Source of the DNA: Saccharopolyspora gloriosae
Lineage (GTDB): Bacteria > Actinomycetota > Actinomycetes > Mycobacteriales > Pseudonocardiaceae
DNA length: 64,000 nt
Direction of reading: 5' to 3'
Assembly (NCBI RefSeq): GCF_022828475.1
Contig: NZ_CP059557.1
Location: forward strand, 3,085,470-3,149,469
In this document: positions 62,260 through 64,000 of the stretch, piece after piece
Position numbering within the stretch: position 1 is the first letter of the stretch
Layout of the letters: each line of letters opens with the position of its first letter
Made by a program: the position numbers and the translations under genes
Notes under the pieces: generated by a model
Seen by the model: the letters and a program-made list of their open reading frames with translations, nothing else
Database searches by the model: none
What the model was told of the DNA's origin: nothing

Positions 62260-62580
62260 GTGAACCATCATGAGCACCGAGCCTCCTCGCATTCAGTGGA
62301 GCTCGAGGCCGCACGTCTCCTGCTGTCCCGTATGGGCGTCCCACCTGAAGATCTCGTCGACAGTCCCGAAGCGCGGCCATTGGCGCCGACGTTCGCCGAC
62401 TACGTTCCGAAAGTCGCCGACGCCGTCTCAGCCGATACCCGCCGGGTCTACCGGTCCTGCTGGAATCTAATCGTCGAACACCGGGTACACCGGCGCCTTG
62501 ACGAACCGGGTCCGCTGGAGATCCGTCATTCGCCGAAGAGATCCGCGCCCGGGCGGTGCGCTGTCGTAATGCTCGTGCCG
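62260..62580 (+). pseudogene. N-terminal fragment of a tyrosine integrase
   Basis: Reads SVELEAARLLLSRMGVPPEDLVDSPEARPLAPTFADYVPKVADAVSADTRRVYRSCWNLIVEHRVHRRLDEPGPLEI, the core-binding domain of an actinobacterial tyrosine recombinase. A one-base shift near 62530 then gives FAEEIRARAVRCRNARAG. Homology ends at about 62578 and the catalytic domain is absent. Confidence 0.6.
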
Positions 62581-63083
62581 GCGTAGCGCAGATCTACGTC
62601 TCAGCCCCTGGGGCACGAGTCGACCGCCCGCGCCGCGAACTGAAGGCGTTCCGCAAAGAACACCTCGCTCCCGGCGAGTCCACGACCATCACGTTCGAGC
62701 TCGACCAGCGCGCCTTCGCCCACTGGTCGAGCACAGGATGGACGACCAGCTCCGGCGAATACGTCATCGAGGTCGGTGCGTCCTCCCGCGACGTCATCGA
62801 AAGAGCAACGGTTCACTTCGAGATCCCCGCCGCATCCGCCCCGCTGCGCGCCGACTCCACGCTCGACGAATGGAACGCTCACTCAGTGGGGCGGCCTGTC
62901 CTTCAAAGCCTGTTCGACCAGTTCGGCGGCACGCCCTCCGAACTCGTCGATCCACAACTGCGCGCCATGGCAGGCCCGATGCCACTCGCTCGCATCATCT
63001 CCATCGCCGCCGGAATCGATGGCAACGCCATCGTGTCCAACCTGCTCACCGAGGTCGAACAGCGCACCCCGAGCCCGAACTGA
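62581..63083 (+). pseudogene. C-terminal fragment of a GH3 beta-glucosidase
   Basis: Directly after the integrase fragment the frame reads VAQIYVSAPGARVDRPRRELKAFRKEHLAPGESTTITFELDQRAFAHWSS...GEYVIEVGASSRDV, the fibronectin-III-like C-terminal domain of family 3 glycosidases, then STLDEWNAHSVGRPVLQSLF and the stop at 63083. The catalytic (beta/alpha) domains are missing, so the gene was cut by a rearrangement at about 62580. Confidence 0.75.
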
Positions 63084-63084
63084 C

Positions 63085-63287
63085 ATCTCCGCGAAGTGCA
63101 GGTAGATGCTCGGCGCCGAGACTCCGACTTCCTTGGCCACCGCCCGCATCGTGAGCTTCTCGTCGCTGCCCCACTCGGCCGGCAACCGGTTCACCGCGGC
63201 GAGCACCTCCACGCGGAGGTGCTCGCCGTGACCACGAGGACCGCGGGGACGACCACTCAAGCCGCCCGTTTTCACACCCGCGCACAC
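63085..63287 (-). pseudogene. Truncated TetR family regulator (HTH only)
   Basis: From GTG 63287: GRPRGPRGHGEHLRVEVLAAVNRLPAEWGSDEKLTMRAVAKEVGVSAPSIYLHFAEM, a TetR helix-turn-helix. Past about 63090 the frame is only the antisense of the GH3 3' end, so the ligand-binding domain is lost. Confidence 0.65.
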
Positions 63288-63463
63288 CGCGCGAGCTGCG
63301 CGGCGATCCGCCGCGTCCGAGAGAAGTTGCCGTCATCGCGAGGAAGTGGCTGAGAATCATCGGGTGATCGTGCGCGGGTGGTCACTGCTCAGCGGTTTCG
63401 GCGCCGACAAGACAGGGATCAAGGGGCGCCGAGTCGCTGCCGCGAGGGCGGTGCGCGGTTGGA

Positions 63464-64000
63464 TCAGTCCGTGACGATGTCGGACTTGGCGACCATGTCC
63501 AGGCGGAAGCCGCGGTGCTCATCCATGGCTTTGATGATCCCCTCGGCGTCGCGCGCTTCGTAGAGCTCGAGTTGCTCGAGGTGGTCCTTCTGCGCGTGGT
63601 CGCTGTCGATGAGGTCGAGAGCGACGTACGGCGCCGAGATGTCCCACAGGTACGTGAGCAGCTGCAGCAGGATGGGCGACCCGGCGCGCTGGAACACGAC
63701 GAAGTGGAACTCCCGGTTGAGCTCCATGTACCGGATCCGGTCCTCGTTCTGGGTGAGCTTCTGCATCTCGCCGAGGATCGTGCGCATGCGGGCGATGTCC
63801 TCGTCGGTGATCTTCGGGACCGCCGCCCGGTACGCCTCGGTCTCCAGGACTTGGCGCCAGCGGTAGATGTCCTCGATCTCCTCCCGGTGCACCTCGCGGG
63901 TGAAGAAGCCACGTGACCGGTGGTGGACGATGTAGCCCTTCGCCGCCATCGAACTCAGAGCCTCGCGCACTGGGATGTGCGAGACGTCGTACTCGCCGGC
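63464..64000 (-). CDS. GntR family regulator, FCD domain (N-terminus outside window)
   Basis: Reads AGEYDVSHIPVREALSSMAAKGYIVHHRSRGFFTREVHREEIEDIYRWRQVLETEAYRAA, the end of a GntR winged helix (VSHIPVREAL) joined to an all-helical FCD ligand-binding domain (EMQKLTQNEDRIRYMELNREFHFVVFQRAG...DHLEQLELYEARDAEGIIKAMDEH). Likely controls a sugar or acid catabolic operon to the right of the window. Start codon not in view. Confidence 0.87.
   Translation of the reverse strand, partial: AGEYDVSHIPVREALSSMAAKGYIVHHRSRGFFTREVHREEIEDIYRWRQVLETEAYRAAVPKITDEDIARMRTILGEMQKLTQNEDRIRYMELNREFHFVVFQRAGSPILLQLLTYLWDISAPYVALDLIDSDHAQKDHLEQLELYEARDAEGIIKAMDEHRGFRLDMVAKSDIVTD

Noticed and set aside
1-64000. CRISPR array
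   Set aside because: No regularly spaced direct repeats were seen anywhere in the window.

Overview
The window is high-GC actinobacterial DNA: many GTG starts, 4-base ATGA/GTGA gene overlaps, WhiB, LuxR and XRE-TPR regulators, and the actinobacterial type of conjugation operon. The style fits Pseudonocardiaceae (Saccharopolyspora/Amycolatopsis-like), but the sequence alone does not prove a genus.

Region 1 (1-12.7 kb) is the edge of a secondary-metabolite cluster. Genes: a SAF/homoserine-dehydrogenase-like oxidoreductase (cut by the window edge), an RmlC-like sugar epimerase, a NodU/TobZ-type O-carbamoyltransferase, a Gfo/Idh/MocA dehydrogenase, an APH-type kinase, an SDR epimerase, a sugar-phosphate cyclase with 2-deoxy-scyllo-inosose synthase features, and a SAM methyltransferase. 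This set suggests a carbamoylated aminocyclitol or pseudosugar. Two convergent membrane glycosyltransferase genes with paired single-base frameshifts follow, separated by a bidirectional terminator.

Region 2 (12.9-17.8 kb) is a scar zone: a tyrosine-integrase remnant beside the 3' half of a tRNA-Lys gene, an IS481-type insertion sequence with about 50-bp terminal inverted repeats, and an HNH-DEAH helicase fusion.

Region 3 (17.8-61.9 kb) is a putative integrative and conjugative element. It has a regulator operon (XRE, alpha/beta hydrolase, ImmA-like, MAB_1171c-like membrane protein). It has a tightly overlapped type IV secretion operon (ParA-like, VirB2/VirB8/VirB6-like, SCO6880-like, VirB4-like, NlpC/P60, VirD4-like, DUF4913-like, GGDEF, WhiB) and a MobF relaxase split by two frameshifts. 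A maintenance block follows (PrimPol, ParB, SSB and unknown genes). It ends with an XRE-TPR regulator, a creatininase-family hydrolase and a large serine recombinase that runs into an intact tRNA-Leu(GAG). Nested inside are (a) a decayed extracellular contractile injection system (eCIS) locus, with a tail-sheath fragment, an AAA+ ATPase fragment and an intact DUF4157-deaminase effector, and (b) a Tn554-like unit carrying a Cd/Pb sensor and P-type ATPase. A near-palindromic operator (TTCCACTATAGNGGAA) occurs twice at the regulator/transfer promoter and once upstream of the serine recombinase. This implies one regulator controls both transfer and excision.

Region 4 (61.9-64 kb) is the right flank, with another truncated tyrosine integrase fused to the decapitated 3' end of a GH3 beta-glucosidase, a truncated TetR, and a GntR regulator leaving the window.
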